Shown: positions 1-8,928, counted from the first letter of the stretch. The stretch is DNA of 64,000 bases from Pseudomonas segetis (GCF_900188155.1 NZ_FZOG01000001.1:829104-893103); one strand, 5' to 3'. Numbers and translations: made by a program. The notes: a model not told the origin generated them from the letters alone.

Positions 1-687
1 CAGGCACGCAAGATCCTGGCATCTGTGGAAGAAGCCGAAGAGCAAATGGCTTTGCGTCGACAGCGCCCGGCCGGGCGTTTGCGAGTCAACGCTGCTGCGC
101 CTTTTATGTTGCACAGCATAGTGCCGCTGGTGGCGGGGTTTCGTCAGCAGTATCCGGATATTCAGCTTGAGCTCAACAGCAGCGACCAGATCATCGACTT
201 GCTTGAGCAGCGGACCGATATTGCCATTCGTATCGGTCCTCTGCGTGACTCAACGCTGCATGCACGTCCCCTGGCCACTAGTACCTTGCGTGTCCTGGCC
301 AGCCCCGGCTATCTGCAGCGCCATGGTGAGCCCAGGTCAGTCGAGGCGCTACATCTGCACAGTCTGCTCGGTTTTACCCAGCCAGAGTCATTGAACCAGT
401 GGCCGCTACGCTGCGGGCAGGGTAATTCCTATCTGATCAACCCTGGTTTGTCGGCATCAAGTGGTGAGACCTTGCGGCAACTGGCCCTGGCCGATGCCGG
501 AATAGTGTGCCTGGCAGATTTCATGACCGGGCAGGACCGTAAAGACGGCAGGCTGCAACAGGTACTCAAGTCTTCGACCCTGGAGGTGCGTCAGCCGATC
601 AATGCGGTTTACTACCGCAATACGGCATTGGCTTCGCGCATTGCCTGCTTTATTGATTACCTGAGCGAGCAAATGCTTGAGCAGTGA
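1..687 (+). CDS. LysR-family transcriptional regulator, C-terminal part (5' end outside window)
   Basis: The reading frame is open from base 1, so the gene starts upstream and the DNA-binding helix-turn-helix is not in view. What is seen is the end of the linker and almost all of the effector-binding domain (periplasmic-binding-protein-like fold): a first lobe beginning GRLRVNAAAPFMLHSIVPLV, the LDLL-type region, and a second lobe ending near the stop. This arrangement is typical of the LysR family, which usually regulates a neighbouring gene or operon in response to a small molecule. The target and ligand cannot be read from this fragment; the gene it regulates may lie to the left of the window. 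It is followed directly by a bidirectional terminator, so it is not co-transcribed with the permease downstream, which is on the other strand. Confidence 0.9.
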   Translation, partial: QARKILASVEEAEEQMALRRQRPAGRLRVNAAAPFMLHSIVPLVAGFRQQYPDIQLELNSSDQIIDLLEQRTDIAIRIGPLRDSTLHARPLATSTLRVLASPGYLQRHGEPRSVEALHLHSLLGFTQPESLNQWPLRCGQGNSYLINPGLSASSGETLRQLALADAGIVCLADFMTGQDRKDGRLQQVLKSSTLEVRQPINAVYYRNTALASRIACFIDYLSEQMLEQ

Positions 688-700
688 GGATCAGATCCAC

Positions 701-729
701 AAAAAAACCGGCGCAAGGCCGGTTTTTTT
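701..729. terminator. Bidirectional rho-independent terminator
   Basis: A perfect stem (ACCGGC at 707-712, GCCGGT at 718-723, five-base loop) is preceded by a run of A and followed by a run of T, so it can end transcription from both the LysR gene and the convergent permease gene. Confidence 0.9.
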
Positions 730-743
730 GTTTGAACCACAGG

Positions 744-2279
744 CTAGACCTGTTCGGTCGGCATGCCGGTCCGGGCATCGCTAGGGTTTGAATGCGGGCT
801 TGGTGCATCGCTGCCGATGATGGGCACTTCTTCACCCTGGGCATTGAACAGCTTGCCGCTCTTGAAGTAGTCGCCGTCTTCGAGCGCTTCGATGTCTCGG
901 TAGCGCAGGCTGCGTTCGGTACCGGCCACAAACACTGACTGCTGGTCGGAGTTGCCGGTGGTGAAGTGATTGAACGCCAGGTTGAGCACGATCGCCATGA
1001 TTGCAGCCGAGCTGATGCCCGAGTGGAAGATGGTCGCAAACCAGCTTGGGAAATCATGATAGAAGCTGGGCGCCGCGATTGGGATCATGCCAAAACCGAT
1101 GGAGGTCGCGACGATGATCAGGTTCATGTTGTTGCGGTAGTCGACCTTGGACAGCGTACGGATACCGCTCGCGGCCACGGTGCCGAACAAGACGATGCCA
1201 GCGCCGCCGAGAACCGAGGTCGGTACTGCTGCAATGATCCGGCCCATGACCGGAAGCAGGCCGAGCAACACCAGGAACAGGCCGCCAGTGGCAACCACGT
1301 AGCGGCTTTTGATGCCTGTCACTGCGACCAGGCCGACATTCTGGGCAAAGGCGCTTTGGGTGAACGAACCAAATATGGGGGCCAGCATGCTTGACAGCAT
1401 GTCAGCGCGCAGGCCGTTGCCGAGGCGTTTGGAGTCAACCTTGGTTTCGATGATTTCGCCAACGGCAAGAATGTCCGCGCTGGTTTCGACCAGGGTCACC
1501 ATGATCACGATGCACATCGAGATGATGGCGGCGATGTGGAAGGTCGGCATGCCGAAATGGAACGGGCTGGGCATGGCGACAAAGGCTCCGTCGCCAATGC
1601 GCGAGAAGTCCGCCATGCCGAGGGTCATGGCAATGACGGTGCCGATCACCATCGACAACAGGATCGACAGACGCGAGATGCTTGCGCTGCCAAGCTTGCT
1701 CAGTATCAGCACGCAGACCAGGGTAATCGCGGCCAGGCCGATATTGGCCATGCTGCCGAAGTCGGGTGCGTTACTGTTGCCGCCCATGGCCCAGCGAGCC
1801 GCTACGGGCATCAAGGTCAAGCCGATGGTGGTGATGACAATGCCGGTCACCAATGGCGGAAAGAACTTGGTGATTTTCGAAAATATGGGGGTAATCAACA
1901 ACCCTATAAGTGAGGCCACCACCACGGCGCCTAGCACTGCGGGGATGCCACCCGCGCCGTCGCTGGTGACAATTGCGACCATTGTCGCCACACCCGCGAA
2001 TGAAACGCCTTGGACCAGGGGGAGTTGGCAGCCAAAAAATGGCAGGCCCAGGGTTTGCAGGAGCGTGGCCAACCCCCCGGCAAATAGTGATGCGGTGATG
2101 AGCAAGCCGATATCGCTGGGTGATAGTCCTGCGGCCTGGCCGACAATCAGCGGTACGGCAACAATGCCGCCGTACATGGTCAGTACATGCTGCAAGCCGT
2201 AAGCCATGTTGGCTCCGACACCGAGGTTCTCATCTTCAGGACGTTGCGATGAAGCACTTTCAACTGATGGCGATTGCAT
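744..2279 (-). CDS. NCS2-family nucleobase permease (xanthine/uric acid/uracil type)
   Basis: A 511-residue, highly hydrophobic inner-membrane protein of the nucleobase:cation symporter-2 family (UraA/XanQ/UacT type), which imports purines or pyrimidines with protons. It carries the family signature QNVGLVAVTG in the eighth-segment region and about 12-14 predicted membrane segments. The hydrophilic tail after residue 455 (TGNSDQQSVFVAG onwards) is longer than in UraA and resembles tails of purine-permease paralogues in Pseudomonas. Xanthine or urate looks more likely than uracil because the protein is long and has the purine-type signature, but substrate cannot be settled by eye. It stands alone on its strand between two unrelated genes; its 5' region holds a palindrome that may be an operator. 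Confidence 0.85.
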   Translation of the reverse strand: MQSPSVESASSQRPEDENLGVGANMAYGLQHVLTMYGGIVAVPLIVGQAAGLSPSDIGLLITASLFAGGLATLLQTLGLPFFGCQLPLVQGVSFAGVATMVAIVTSDGAGGIPAVLGAVVVASLIGLLITPIFSKITKFFPPLVTGIVITTIGLTLMPVAARWAMGGNSNAPDFGSMANIGLAAITLVCVLILSKLGSASISRLSILLSMVIGTVIAMTLGMADFSRIGDGAFVAMPSPFHFGMPTFHIAAIISMCIVIMVTLVETSADILAVGEIIETKVDSKRLGNGLRADMLSSMLAPIFGSFTQSAFAQNVGLVAVTGIKSRYVVATGGLFLVLLGLLPVMGRIIAAVPTSVLGGAGIVLFGTVAASGIRTLSKVDYRNNMNLIIVATSIGFGMIPIAAPSFYHDFPSWFATIFHSGISSAAIMAIVLNLAFNHFTTGNSDQQSVFVAGTERSLRYRDIEALEDGDYFKSGKLFNAQGEEVPIIGSDAPSPHSNPSDARTGMPTEQV

Positions 2280-2346
2280 AGTGAGGTGTTCCCGTTTTTT
2301 TCTTGTGCTCGTAATGTAGGGAACAAAGGGGGGCTTTGGCTAGTGC

Positions 2347-2356
2347 TTGTATACAA
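2347..2356. promoter_or_regulatory. Perfect 10-bp palindrome, candidate GntR-type operator for the permease
   Basis: TTGTATACAA lies 68 bases upstream of the permease start. This sequence is the usual core of operators for FCD-type GntR regulators. No GntR gene is in the window, so the regulator would be encoded elsewhere. The rest of 2280-2569 contains no gene that I can support; a second dyad-like sequence TGTCCGAACGGTCA lies at 2381-2394. Confidence 0.4.
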
Positions 2357-2569
2357 TTTATTAGAAAAACGATCATAACCTGTCCGAACGGTCAGTCACA
2401 AAATGTCTGGCTGGTTATGCTTTTGCTGCTCTAGAACGGGGCTTTTATCTTTTATTACTGACGTATGTGGTTTTATTTATTGTGTACGATCCGTTGCTTT
2501 AAAATCGACAAAAGGTCGAGGCCGCCCCATCTGGATGATGCGACGGCCTGAGCCTGGGCCAGGTTCCTG

Positions 2570-3202
2570 TCAGGTATGGGCGTGCTCGCTTTTCAGTTCC
2601 TGCTGGGCCTGGCGGGCGACTTGGTAGGCTGAGGTGATCGCCAGCAACGCCATGACAGTGGCAACCAGCAAGTCTGGCCAGGCGGTGCCTGTGCCAAAGA
2701 CGCCGACTGCCGCGAGCAATACGGCAATGTTGCCCAGCGCATCGTTACGTGTGCACAGCCATACGCTGCGCATATTGCTGTCACCTTCACGGTAGGCGTA
2801 GAGCAGGGCGGCTACGCCCAGGTTGGCGAGCAGTGCCAGGGTGCCTATAAGGCCCATGGTTTGCGGTTCGGGGACCTGTCCGCTTATGGCATGCCAGACC
2901 GCCACGGTTAAGACGCCAACGCCAAATATCAGCATGGATACCGCCTTGATCAACGAGGCCCTGGCGCGTAGGGCGATGCTCATGCCAAGCACCCAGAGGC
3001 TGATCCCGTAATTGGCGGCGTCACCTAGAAAGTCCAGGGAGTCGGCAAGCAGCGATACCGAGCCAGCCTTGACGCCGCTGGCAATCTCGATAAAGAACAT
3101 GCCCAGGTTGACCGCCAGCGCGATCCACAGAATTGTGCGATAGCGTTCTGGTTGTTGCTGGGTGGATGGATCCGGGGTGTGATTGCAGCAATTGGCGCCC
3201 AT
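2570..3202 (-). CDS. Short cation diffusion facilitator (CDF) family transporter
   Basis: A 210-residue inner-membrane protein with the CDF membrane core (about six segments). Segment 2 shows the metal-site pattern D57-x3-D61 in ADSLDFLGD. Segment 5 has D154-x3-N158 where zinc members usually have H-x3-D. The protein ends shortly after segment 6, with only a short charged tail (KSEHAHT), so the cytoplasmic metal-binding domain of ordinary 300-residue members is missing. An N-terminal Cys-Cys-x-His (residues 5-8) may touch metal. The gene is divergent from a MerR metal sensor whose operator overlaps its promoter, so it is probably metal-induced efflux. The metal is not predictable from the unusual residues. 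Confidence 0.8.
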   Translation of the reverse strand: MGANCCNHTPDPSTQQQPERYRTILWIALAVNLGMFFIEIASGVKAGSVSLLADSLDFLGDAANYGISLWVLGMSIALRARASLIKAVSMLIFGVGVLTVAVWHAISGQVPEPQTMGLIGTLALLANLGVAALLYAYREGDSNMRSVWLCTRNDALGNIAVLLAAVGVFGTGTAWPDLLVATVMALLAITSAYQVARQAQQELKSEHAHT

Positions 3203-3231
3203 GAGACTTCTCCTTGAATGCGATAAGCGCT

Positions 3232-3262
3232 ACGCTAAACCCTGTAGTCACTACGGAGTCAA
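3232..3262 (-). promoter_or_regulatory. MerR-type promoter/operator of the CDF gene
   Basis: On the minus strand a -35 box TTGACT (3257-3262) and a -10-like TAGCGT (3232-3237) are separated by 19 bases, the over-long spacing typical of MerR-activated promoters. The spacer holds an imperfect dyad (3239-3259) with a perfect core GTAGT-c-ACTAC at 3244-3254. The merR start codon is only 2 bases from the -35 box, so MerR binding should also repress its own gene. Confidence 0.8.
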
Positions 3263-3264
3263 GC

Positions 3265-3699
3265 ATGAGCAAGCCATTTACCATCAGCGCACTTAGTAGG
3301 CAGAGCGGCGTCAACCTTGAGACGATTCGGTTTTATGAGCGCAGTGGCCTGCTGCCAGAACCCCAGCGCACTGCTTCTGGCTATCGCCACTACCAGGATG
3401 CGGACGTGCGCCGCGTACTGTTTATTCGCCGGGGGCGTGAGCTGGGCTTTAGCCTGGATGAAATACGCAACCTGCTGGACCTGGCTAACCGGCCACAGAG
3501 CCCCTGTGCAGAAGCGGACCAACTGGTTCAAAGCCATCTCGTGACCATTGAGGCGCGTATTCGTGACCTGCAAAAAATGCAGGCCGAGTTATCTCGCATG
3601 GCCAAGTGCACGAGCTCCGAGGCCGAGCACTGCAGGTTGCTGGAGGCGCTCGACAATCGCCAGTGTTGCGCGCCACTTCACGAGCAGGGTGCTTCCTAG
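3265..3699 (+). CDS. MerR-family heavy-metal-responsive regulator
   Basis: A 144-residue MerR protein: winged helix-turn-helix at the N-terminus (FTISALSRQSGVNLETIRFYER), a long dimerisation helix about residues 81-112 and C-terminal cysteines at 81, 115, 123, 134 and 135. The spacing of Cys81/Cys115/Cys123 is close to the three metal-binding cysteines of the mercury sensor MerR and of CadR/PbrR/ZntR, so it senses a thiophilic or divalent metal, identity open. The ATG at 3265 is chosen over an upstream in-frame ATG at 3214 because GGAG lies just before it and because homologues begin at this Met. It should twist and activate the divergent CDF promoter. No merA/merT or cadA gene is adjacent. 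Confidence 0.88.
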   Translation: MSKPFTISALSRQSGVNLETIRFYERSGLLPEPQRTASGYRHYQDADVRRVLFIRRGRELGFSLDEIRNLLDLANRPQSPCAEADQLVQSHLVTIEARIRDLQKMQAELSRMAKCTSSEAEHCRLLEALDNRQCCAPLHEQGAS

Positions 3700-3751
3700 G
3701 TTGTTGCAAGGCCAAGCCTGCTCGCCAATCTGTAGCGTTTGGGGCGGTTGC

Positions 3752-4216
3752 TTAACAGCGTTCAGCCAGATAGCTGCTGTAGTCGGGAATACGATAGGAA
3801 TGTTGTTGTTCTAACAAATGACTGCTGAGCATGTAGTCGGCGCTGCTTTCGTTGCAGGCCACGGGAATATTCCATACCGCTGCCACCCGCAGCAGAGCCT
3901 TGATGTCGGGGTCGTGGGGTTGTGGTTCGAACGGGTCCCAAAAGAACACCAGCATATCGACGCGTCGTTCAGCGATTCGCGCGCCTATTTGCTGGTCACC
4001 GCCCAGTGGGCCGCTGATCATGCTATCGACGGGCAGTTTCAAGCGTTCGCTCAACAGTGCGCCGGTAGTACCGGTGGCCAGTAGTTCGTGATTGGCCAGT
4101 TTTTCACGGTGACGCTGGCACCAGTCCAGGAGAAATGCCTTGCAGTGATCATGGGCGACAAGGGCGATGCGCTTGCGGGTAGCGAGGGTGGCGGTGACAA
4201 AGCTGATGCGGTTCAT
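3752..4216 (-). CDS. mgsA: Methylglyoxal synthase
   Basis: A 154-residue cytoplasmic enzyme that converts dihydroxyacetone phosphate to methylglyoxal and phosphate, a bypass that relieves triose-phosphate overload. It shows the family motifs TGTTG, SGPLGGDQQIG (catalytic Asp within GGDQQ) and FFWDP followed by HDPDIKALLR, and the length matches the family. The ATG at 4216 has GGAG six bases upstream and is preferred to a GTG at 4228 which would add four residues. It begins 12 bases behind the stop of gap on the same strand, so the two are probably co-transcribed; both act on triose phosphates. Confidence 0.93.
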   Translation of the reverse strand: MNRISFVTATLATRKRIALVAHDHCKAFLLDWCQRHREKLANHELLATGTTGALLSERLKLPVDSMISGPLGGDQQIGARIAERRVDMLVFFWDPFEPQPHDPDIKALLRVAAVWNIPVACNESSADYMLSSHLLEQQHSYRIPDYSSYLAERC

Positions 4217-4228
4217 GGTTGGCTCCAC

Positions 4229-5233
4229 TCAGTGCGGTGCATTGCACAGGGCCATGCAGGTATCGAGCATGCGATTCGAGAAGCCCCATTCGTTGTCGTA
4301 CCAGGCCATGACCTTGAGCATTTTTCCGCTGACCTTGGTGTGATTGGCATCGAAAATCGACGAAAGCGGATTATGATTGAAGTCGCATGACACCAATGGC
4401 AGGCTGTTGTAGCCGAGCACAGTTGAGTTTTCGCTGGCGTTTTTCATCAAGGCATTAACCGTTTCTGCACTGGTTTCGCGGCTAAGGGTGAGTGTCAGGT
4501 CGACCAGCGATACATTGATCACGGGAACCCGCACGGCCATGCCTGTCAGCTTGCCTGCCAGCTCAGGCAGTACCAGGCCCACCGCTTCGGCTGCGCCGGT
4601 CTTGCTTGGGATCATCGATTGGGTGGCCGAGCGGGCGCGGTACGGGTCGCTGTGATAGACATCCGACAGGTTCTGGTCATTGGTGTAGGCATGGATGGTG
4701 GTCATCAGCCCCTGTTCGATACCCAGTTCGCGGTGCAGTACGTGAGCAACAGGTGCCAGGCAGTTAGTGGTGCAGGAGGCATTGGAGATAATCTGGTGGG
4801 ACTGGCGCAAAATACCCTGGTTGACCCCGTAGACTATGGTTGCATCAGCGCCTTTTGCGGGTGCGGAGATAATCACTTTGCGCGCGCCGGCACTGAGGTG
4901 TGCGGCGGCTTTATCCCGTGTCGTAAATAGGCCCGTGCATTCAAACACCACATCAATTGCCAGTTTTTTCCATGGCAGTTCGCCGGGGTTGCGAATTGCG
5001 CTGACAGCGATACGGTCACCGTTTACAGTCAGGCTTTCCTGATCGAACTCAACATCACCGGCAAAGATGCCATGCACGCTGTCGTATTTGAGCAAATGAG
5101 CATTGATAGCGCTATCACCAAGGTCGTTGATAGCTACGATTTGGATATTCTGGCGATAGGCCTGGGTGTACAGCGCGCGGAGCACGTTGCGGCCAATGCG
5201 GCCAAAGCCATTGATAGCGATACGCAGAGTCAT
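4229..5233 (-). CDS. gap: Glyceraldehyde-3-phosphate dehydrogenase, type I
   Basis: A 334-residue NAD-dependent enzyme of lower glycolysis that oxidises glyceraldehyde-3-phosphate to 1,3-bisphosphoglycerate. It has the N-terminal Rossmann motif INGFGRIGR, the catalytic cysteine C154 in [12 protein letters not shown] and the C-terminal [11 protein letters not shown]. The frame is open far upstream (to 6013, across edd), but the protein clearly starts at [10 protein letters not shown]. It is divergent from edd; the shared intergenic region holds two HexR-type boxes, which fits derepression by the Edd product KDPG. In Pseudomonas this copy works with the Entner-Doudoroff enzymes; mgsA follows it. 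Confidence 0.95.
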   Translation of the reverse strand: MTLRIAINGFGRIGRNVLRALYTQAYRQNIQIVAINDLGDSAINAHLLKYDSVHGIFAGDVEFDQESLTVNGDRIAVSAIRNPGELPWKKLAIDVVFECTGLFTTRDKAAAHLSAGARKVIISAPAKGADATIVYGVNQGILRQSHQIISNASCTTNCLAPVAHVLHRELGIEQGLMTTIHAYTNDQNLSDVYHSDPYRARSATQSMIPSKTGAAEAVGLVLPELAGKLTGMAVRVPVINVSLVDLTLTLSRETSAETVNALMKNASENSTVLGYNSLPLVSCDFNHNPLSSIFDANHTKVSGKMLKVMAWYDNEWGFSNRMLDTCMALCNAPH

Positions 5234-5256
5234 AATGCTGTCCGTTAATAATTTTG

Positions 5257-5271
5257 TTGTTGGAATTACAA
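5257..5271. promoter_or_regulatory. HexR-type operator, gap-proximal
   Basis: TTGT (5257-5260), seven bases, ACAA (5268-5271): an exact match to the TTGT-N7-ACAA pattern reported for HexR in Pseudomonas. It lies 24 bases upstream of the gap start codon. Confidence 0.75.
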
Positions 5272-5318
5272 GATTATTCCCGTGAATGTAGAAATCAAGC
5301 CTTTTAAGTGGCAATATT

Positions 5319-5333
5319 TTGTTAAAGGTACAA
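5319..5333. promoter_or_regulatory. HexR-type operator, edd-proximal
   Basis: A second exact TTGT-N7-ACAA (TTGT 5319-5322, ACAA 5330-5333), 33 bases upstream of the edd start codon. The two boxes are 62 bases apart, one for each divergent promoter. Confidence 0.75.
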
Positions 5334-5365
5334 ATAAATTTGCCCGCTAGCCTGGAGTCAATCAC

Positions 5366-7192
5366 ATGCATCCCCGTGTCCAAGAGGTAACTGATCGCCT
5401 TATTGCCCGCAGCCGAGCTACTCGCGAACGTTATTTGGCGATGATCCGAGCTGCTGCAAGCGATGGTCCGCAGCGTGGCAAATTGCAATGCGCCAACTTT
5501 GCTCACGGCGTTGCCGGTTGCGGCAGCGATGACAAACAAGCCCTGCGTTTGATGAATGCTGCCAACGTGGCAATCATTTCCGCCTACAACGACATGCTCT
5601 CGGCGCACCAGCCTTATGAGCGCTATCCGGAACAAATCAAGCAGGCCCTGCGCGATGTCGGCTCGGTTGGCCAGTTCGCCGGTGGCGTGCCAGCCATGTG
5701 CGATGGCGTTACCCAGGGCGAGCCTGGCATGGAGCTGGGCATCGCCAGTCGCGAAGTCATCGCCATGTCGACGGCCGTGGCGCTGTCGCACAATATGTTC
5801 GATGCCGCGCTGTGCCTGGGGATTTGCGACAAGATTGTGCCAGGCCTGGTGATGGGCGCATTGCGCTTTGGCCACCTGCCGACCCTGTTTGTCCCGGCAG
5901 GCCCCATGCCTTCTGGCTTGTCGAACAAGGAAAAGGCAGACGTGCGCCAGCGCTATGCAGAAGGCAAGGCCACTCGCGATGAGTTGCTTGAGGCCGAGAT
6001 GAGCGCCTATCACAGCCCCGGTACCTGCACCTTTTACGGCACCGCCAACACCAACCAGTTATTGATGGAAGTGATGGGTTTGCACTTGCCGGGCGCTTCC
6101 TTCGTGAATCCCAATACCCCCCTGCGTGATGCGCTGACCGTCGAGGCGGCTCGGCAAATCACCCGGTTGACCAAGCAAAGCGGGCAGTTCATGCCGCTGG
6201 CCGAAATTGTTGATGAGCGTTGCCTGGTCAATTCTATTGTGGCCTTGAGTGCCACCGGCGGCTCGACCAATCACACCCTGCATATGCCCGCGATTGCCCG
6301 TGCGGCCGGGATCATGCTGACCTGGCAGGACATGGCGGACCTGTCAGCCGTGGTGCCGACCCTGGCCCATGTGTATCCGAATGGTAAGTCCGATATCAAT
6401 CACTTCCAGGCGGCTGGCGGCATGTCGTTCCTGATCCGTGAGTTGCTTGAGGCCGGATTGCTGCATGAAGACGTCAACACTGTTGCCGGTCATGGCCTGA
6501 GCCGTTACACCCAGGAGCCTTTCCTTGAGGATGGCAAGCTGGTGTGGCGCGATGGCCCGAGCAAGAGCCATGACGAAACGGTATTGCGTCCAGTGGCCAA
6601 TCCGTTCTCGGCCGAAGGTGGCTTGCGGTTGATGGAGGGCAATCTGGGACGTGGCGTGATGAAGGTGTCGGCAGTTGCCCTTGAGCATCAGGTGGTGGAA
6701 GCGCCAGCGCGGGTATTCGAGGACCAGCAGGAGCTGGCGGATGCCTTCAAGGCTGGCGAGCTCGAACATGACATGGTGGCGGTGATGCGGTTTCAGGGGC
6801 CGCGCTCCAATGGCATGCCTGAATTGCACAAGATGACGCCGTTCCTTGGCGTGTTGCAGGATCGCGGCTTTAAAGTTGCGCTGGTGACTGACGGTCGCAT
6901 GTCGGGGGCCTCGGGCAAAATCCCGGCGGCGATTCATGTCTGCCCCGAGGCCTATGATGGCGGCCCGCTGGCGCGTGTGCGCGATGGCGATATTATCCGG
7001 GTCAACGGTCATACCGGCGAACTGCAAGTGTTGGTCGAGGATAAAGCGCTGGCTGCCCGTGAATTGGCGAGCCCTTCGATTGCAAGTGGCGAAGGATGTG
7101 GCCGTGAGCTGTTCACCTTTATGCGTCACTCATTCAGTACGGCGGAGCAGGGCGCCAGTGCCTTCACTGAAAGCCTGGAGTCGCTTAAGTGA
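5366..7192 (+). CDS. edd: Phosphogluconate dehydratase
   Basis: A 608-residue member of the IlvD/Edd family that dehydrates 6-phosphogluconate to 2-keto-3-deoxy-6-phosphogluconate (KDPG), the first committed Entner-Doudoroff step. Seen motifs include [15 protein letters not shown] and ICDKIVPG with cysteines of the iron-sulfur cluster, ATGGSTNHT, and [14 protein letters not shown] near the C-terminus. Length is that of the family. The start at 5366 follows a GGAG eight bases upstream. It is the first gene of edd-glk-gltR-gtrS; its stop overlaps the glk start by four bases. Expression is expected to be under HexR. Confidence 0.97.
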   Translation: MHPRVQEVTDRLIARSRATRERYLAMIRAAASDGPQRGKLQCANFAHGVAGCGSDDKQALRLMNAANVAIISAYNDMLSAHQPYERYPEQIKQALRDVGSVGQFAGGVPAMCDGVTQGEPGMELGIASREVIAMSTAVALSHNMFDAALCLGICDKIVPGLVMGALRFGHLPTLFVPAGPMPSGLSNKEKADVRQRYAEGKATRDELLEAEMSAYHSPGTCTFYGTANTNQLLMEVMGLHLPGASFVNPNTPLRDALTVEAARQITRLTKQSGQFMPLAEIVDERCLVNSIVALSATGGSTNHTLHMPAIARAAGIMLTWQDMADLSAVVPTLAHVYPNGKSDINHFQAAGGMSFLIRELLEAGLLHEDVNTVAGHGLSRYTQEPFLEDGKLVWRDGPSKSHDETVLRPVANPFSAEGGLRLMEGNLGRGVMKVSAVALEHQVVEAPARVFEDQQELADAFKAGELEHDMVAVMRFQGPRSNGMPELHKMTPFLGVLQDRGFKVALVTDGRMSGASGKIPAAIHVCPEAYDGGPLARVRDGDIIRVNGHTGELQVLVEDKALAARELASPSIASGEGCGRELFTFMRHSFSTAEQGASAFTESLESLK

Positions 7193-8148
7193 AGTTGGCG
7201 CTGGTCGGTGATATTGGCGGCACCAATGCGCGCTTTGCCTTGTGGCGCGATGAGCAATTGGAGTCGGTATCCGTGCTGGCCACGGCCGACTTCGACACAC
7301 CTGAGGCGGCGATCGAGCAGTATCTTGACGAACAAGGCGTGGCTCCAGGCTCGCTTGGTGCGGTCTGCCTGGCCTGCGCCGGGCCGGTCAGCGATGCGCA
7401 GTTTCGCTTTACCAATAATCATTGGCGGATCAACCGCGATGGGTTTTGCCAGCGCTTGCAGATCGACCAGTTGTTGTTGATCAATGATTTCTCCGCCATG
7501 GCGCTGGGCATGACCCGTTTGGCTGAAGGCGAAGGCCTGCAGGTATGTCCCGGGGAGTCGGATGCCAGCCGCCCATTTGTGGTGATAGGTGCAGGCACCG
7601 GCCTGGGGGTTGGCACATTGCTGGCGCAAGCCGATGGAAGCTGGACAGCACTTGCCGGCGAAGGCGGGCATGTAGACCTGCCCATTGGCAGTGCGCGTGA
7701 GGCGCAGCTGTGGCAAGTGTTGTACAGGCAACTGGGTCACGTGCGGGCGGAGGATGTGCTTAGCGGCAATGGTTTGCTGGTGCTTTATCGCGCCATGTGC
7801 GAGCTCGATGGCGTCGCGCCGGAATTACTCGGTCCGGCAGAGATTACCACTGCGGCATTGGCTGGCGACGCCACGGCAAGCGCGGTGCTCGAGCAGTTCT
7901 GTTGCTGGCTGGGTCGCGCTGCAGGCAACAATGTGCTGAGTCTGGGGGCACGTGGTGGTGTCTATATTGCCGGTGGGATTGTGCCCAGGTTTGCCGAGTT
8001 CTTTTGCCACAGTGGTTTTGCGCGCTGTTTCAGCGACAAGGGCTGCATGAGCGATTACTTTACCGGGATTCCGGTTTGGCTGGTCACAGCGCAGTACCCG
8101 GGGTTGATGGGCGCAGGTGTTGCGCTGCAGCAACAGAACCAGGGCTGA
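7189..8148 (+). CDS. glk: Glucokinase
   Basis: A 319-residue cytoplasmic kinase that makes glucose-6-phosphate from glucose and ATP. The N-terminal phosphate-binding motif [12 protein letters not shown], the catalytic-loop region [15 protein letters not shown], the GEGGHVDLP segment and the later GGIVPRF match the bacterial Glk family. It starts with GTG (7189-7191) inside the edd stop region (GTGA overlap), so translation of the two is coupled. It supplies Zwf with substrate when glucose enters through GtsABCD. Confidence 0.95.
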   Translation: MKLALVGDIGGTNARFALWRDEQLESVSVLATADFDTPEAAIEQYLDEQGVAPGSLGAVCLACAGPVSDAQFRFTNNHWRINRDGFCQRLQIDQLLLINDFSAMALGMTRLAEGEGLQVCPGESDASRPFVVIGAGTGLGVGTLLAQADGSWTALAGEGGHVDLPIGSAREAQLWQVLYRQLGHVRAEDVLSGNGLLVLYRAMCELDGVAPELLGPAEITTAALAGDATASAVLEQFCCWLGRAAGNNVLSLGARGGVYIAGGIVPRFAEFFCHSGFARCFSDKGCMSDYFTGIPVWLVTAQYPGLMGAGVALQQQNQG

Positions 8149-8193
8149 TTGGCCGCTGCAGGCGGTGATTGATAAGAATAAAAGGGCCATGTC

Positions 8194-8928
8194 TTGAGTC
8201 AGAGTGGAAAGTCGATCTTGTTGGTTGACGACGATCAGGAAATTCGCGAACTGCTGCAAACCTATTTGAGTCGCGCCGGATTCCAGGTGTGTGCGGTCGC
8301 CGACGGTGCGGGCTTTCGCCAGCGGCTTGCAGCCGATTCGGCCGACCTGGTGATTCTGGATGTAATGTTGCCCGATGAGGATGGCTTCAGCCTGTGTCGT
8401 TGGGTCCGAGAGCATCAGCGTTTTGCCCATGTCCCGGTGATCATGCTGACCGCCAGTTCGGACGAGGCTGACCGGGTGATTGGCCTTGAACTGGGCGCTG
8501 ATGATTACCTGGGCAAGCCCTTTAGTCCGCGCGAGCTGCTGGCACGGATCAAGGCCTTGTTGCGCCGGGTCAACTTCAGTCAGGAGCGCGGTGCCGAGGT
8601 GCTGGCGTTCGATGACTGGCGACTGGATATGGTCAGTCATCGCTTGTTTCATGCCGATGGTGAAGAGGTGATTCTTTCCGGGGCAGATTTTATCCTGCTC
8701 AAACTGTTCCTCGATAACCCGCAACAGATCCTTGATCGCGACACCATTGGCAATGCCACCCGGGGCCGTGAAGTCATGCCGCTGGAGCGCATTGTGGACA
8801 TGGCTGTCAGTCGCTTGCGCCAGCGCCTGCGCGATGTAGAAAAGCCCCCGCGACTGATTCGCACGGTGCGCGGTAGCGGTTACCTGCTGGCTGCCAATGT
8901 CGAGCCGCACCAGGGCCATGGTCATTAA
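8194..8928 (+). CDS. gltR: Two-component response regulator, OmpR family, glucose transport regulator
   Basis: A 244-residue OmpR-type regulator: receiver domain with the acidic pocket VDDD near residue 12, the phosphorylated Asp56 in LVILDVMLP and Lys108 in LGKPF, followed by a winged-helix output domain. The frame has no ATG at the start; the in-frame TTG at 8194 has AAAGGG seven bases upstream and gives the expected MSQSGKSILLVDDD N-terminus. An out-of-frame ATG at 8189 reaches a stop at once. Its position between glk and a histidine kinase, before gtsA, matches GltR, which controls glucose transport genes in Pseudomonas. It overlaps the kinase start. Confidence 0.92.
   Translation: MSQSGKSILLVDDDQEIRELLQTYLSRAGFQVCAVADGAGFRQRLAADSADLVILDVMLPDEDGFSLCRWVREHQRFAHVPVIMLTASSDEADRVIGLELGADDYLGKPFSPRELLARIKALLRRVNFSQERGAEVLAFDDWRLDMVSHRLFHADGEEVILSGADFILLKLFLDNPQQILDRDTIGNATRGREVMPLERIVDMAVSRLRQRLRDVEKPPRLIRTVRGSGYLLAANVEPHQGHGH

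Noticed and set aside
1309..2202. 297-codon + strand frame opposite the permease gene
   Set aside because: Low-complexity Met/Pro/Ala/Thr-rich translation, antisense to clear membrane segments.
5234..6013. Extension of the gap frame by about 260 codons across edd
   Set aside because: Gap proteins begin at [10 protein letters not shown]; the extension is antisense to edd and crosses two operators.
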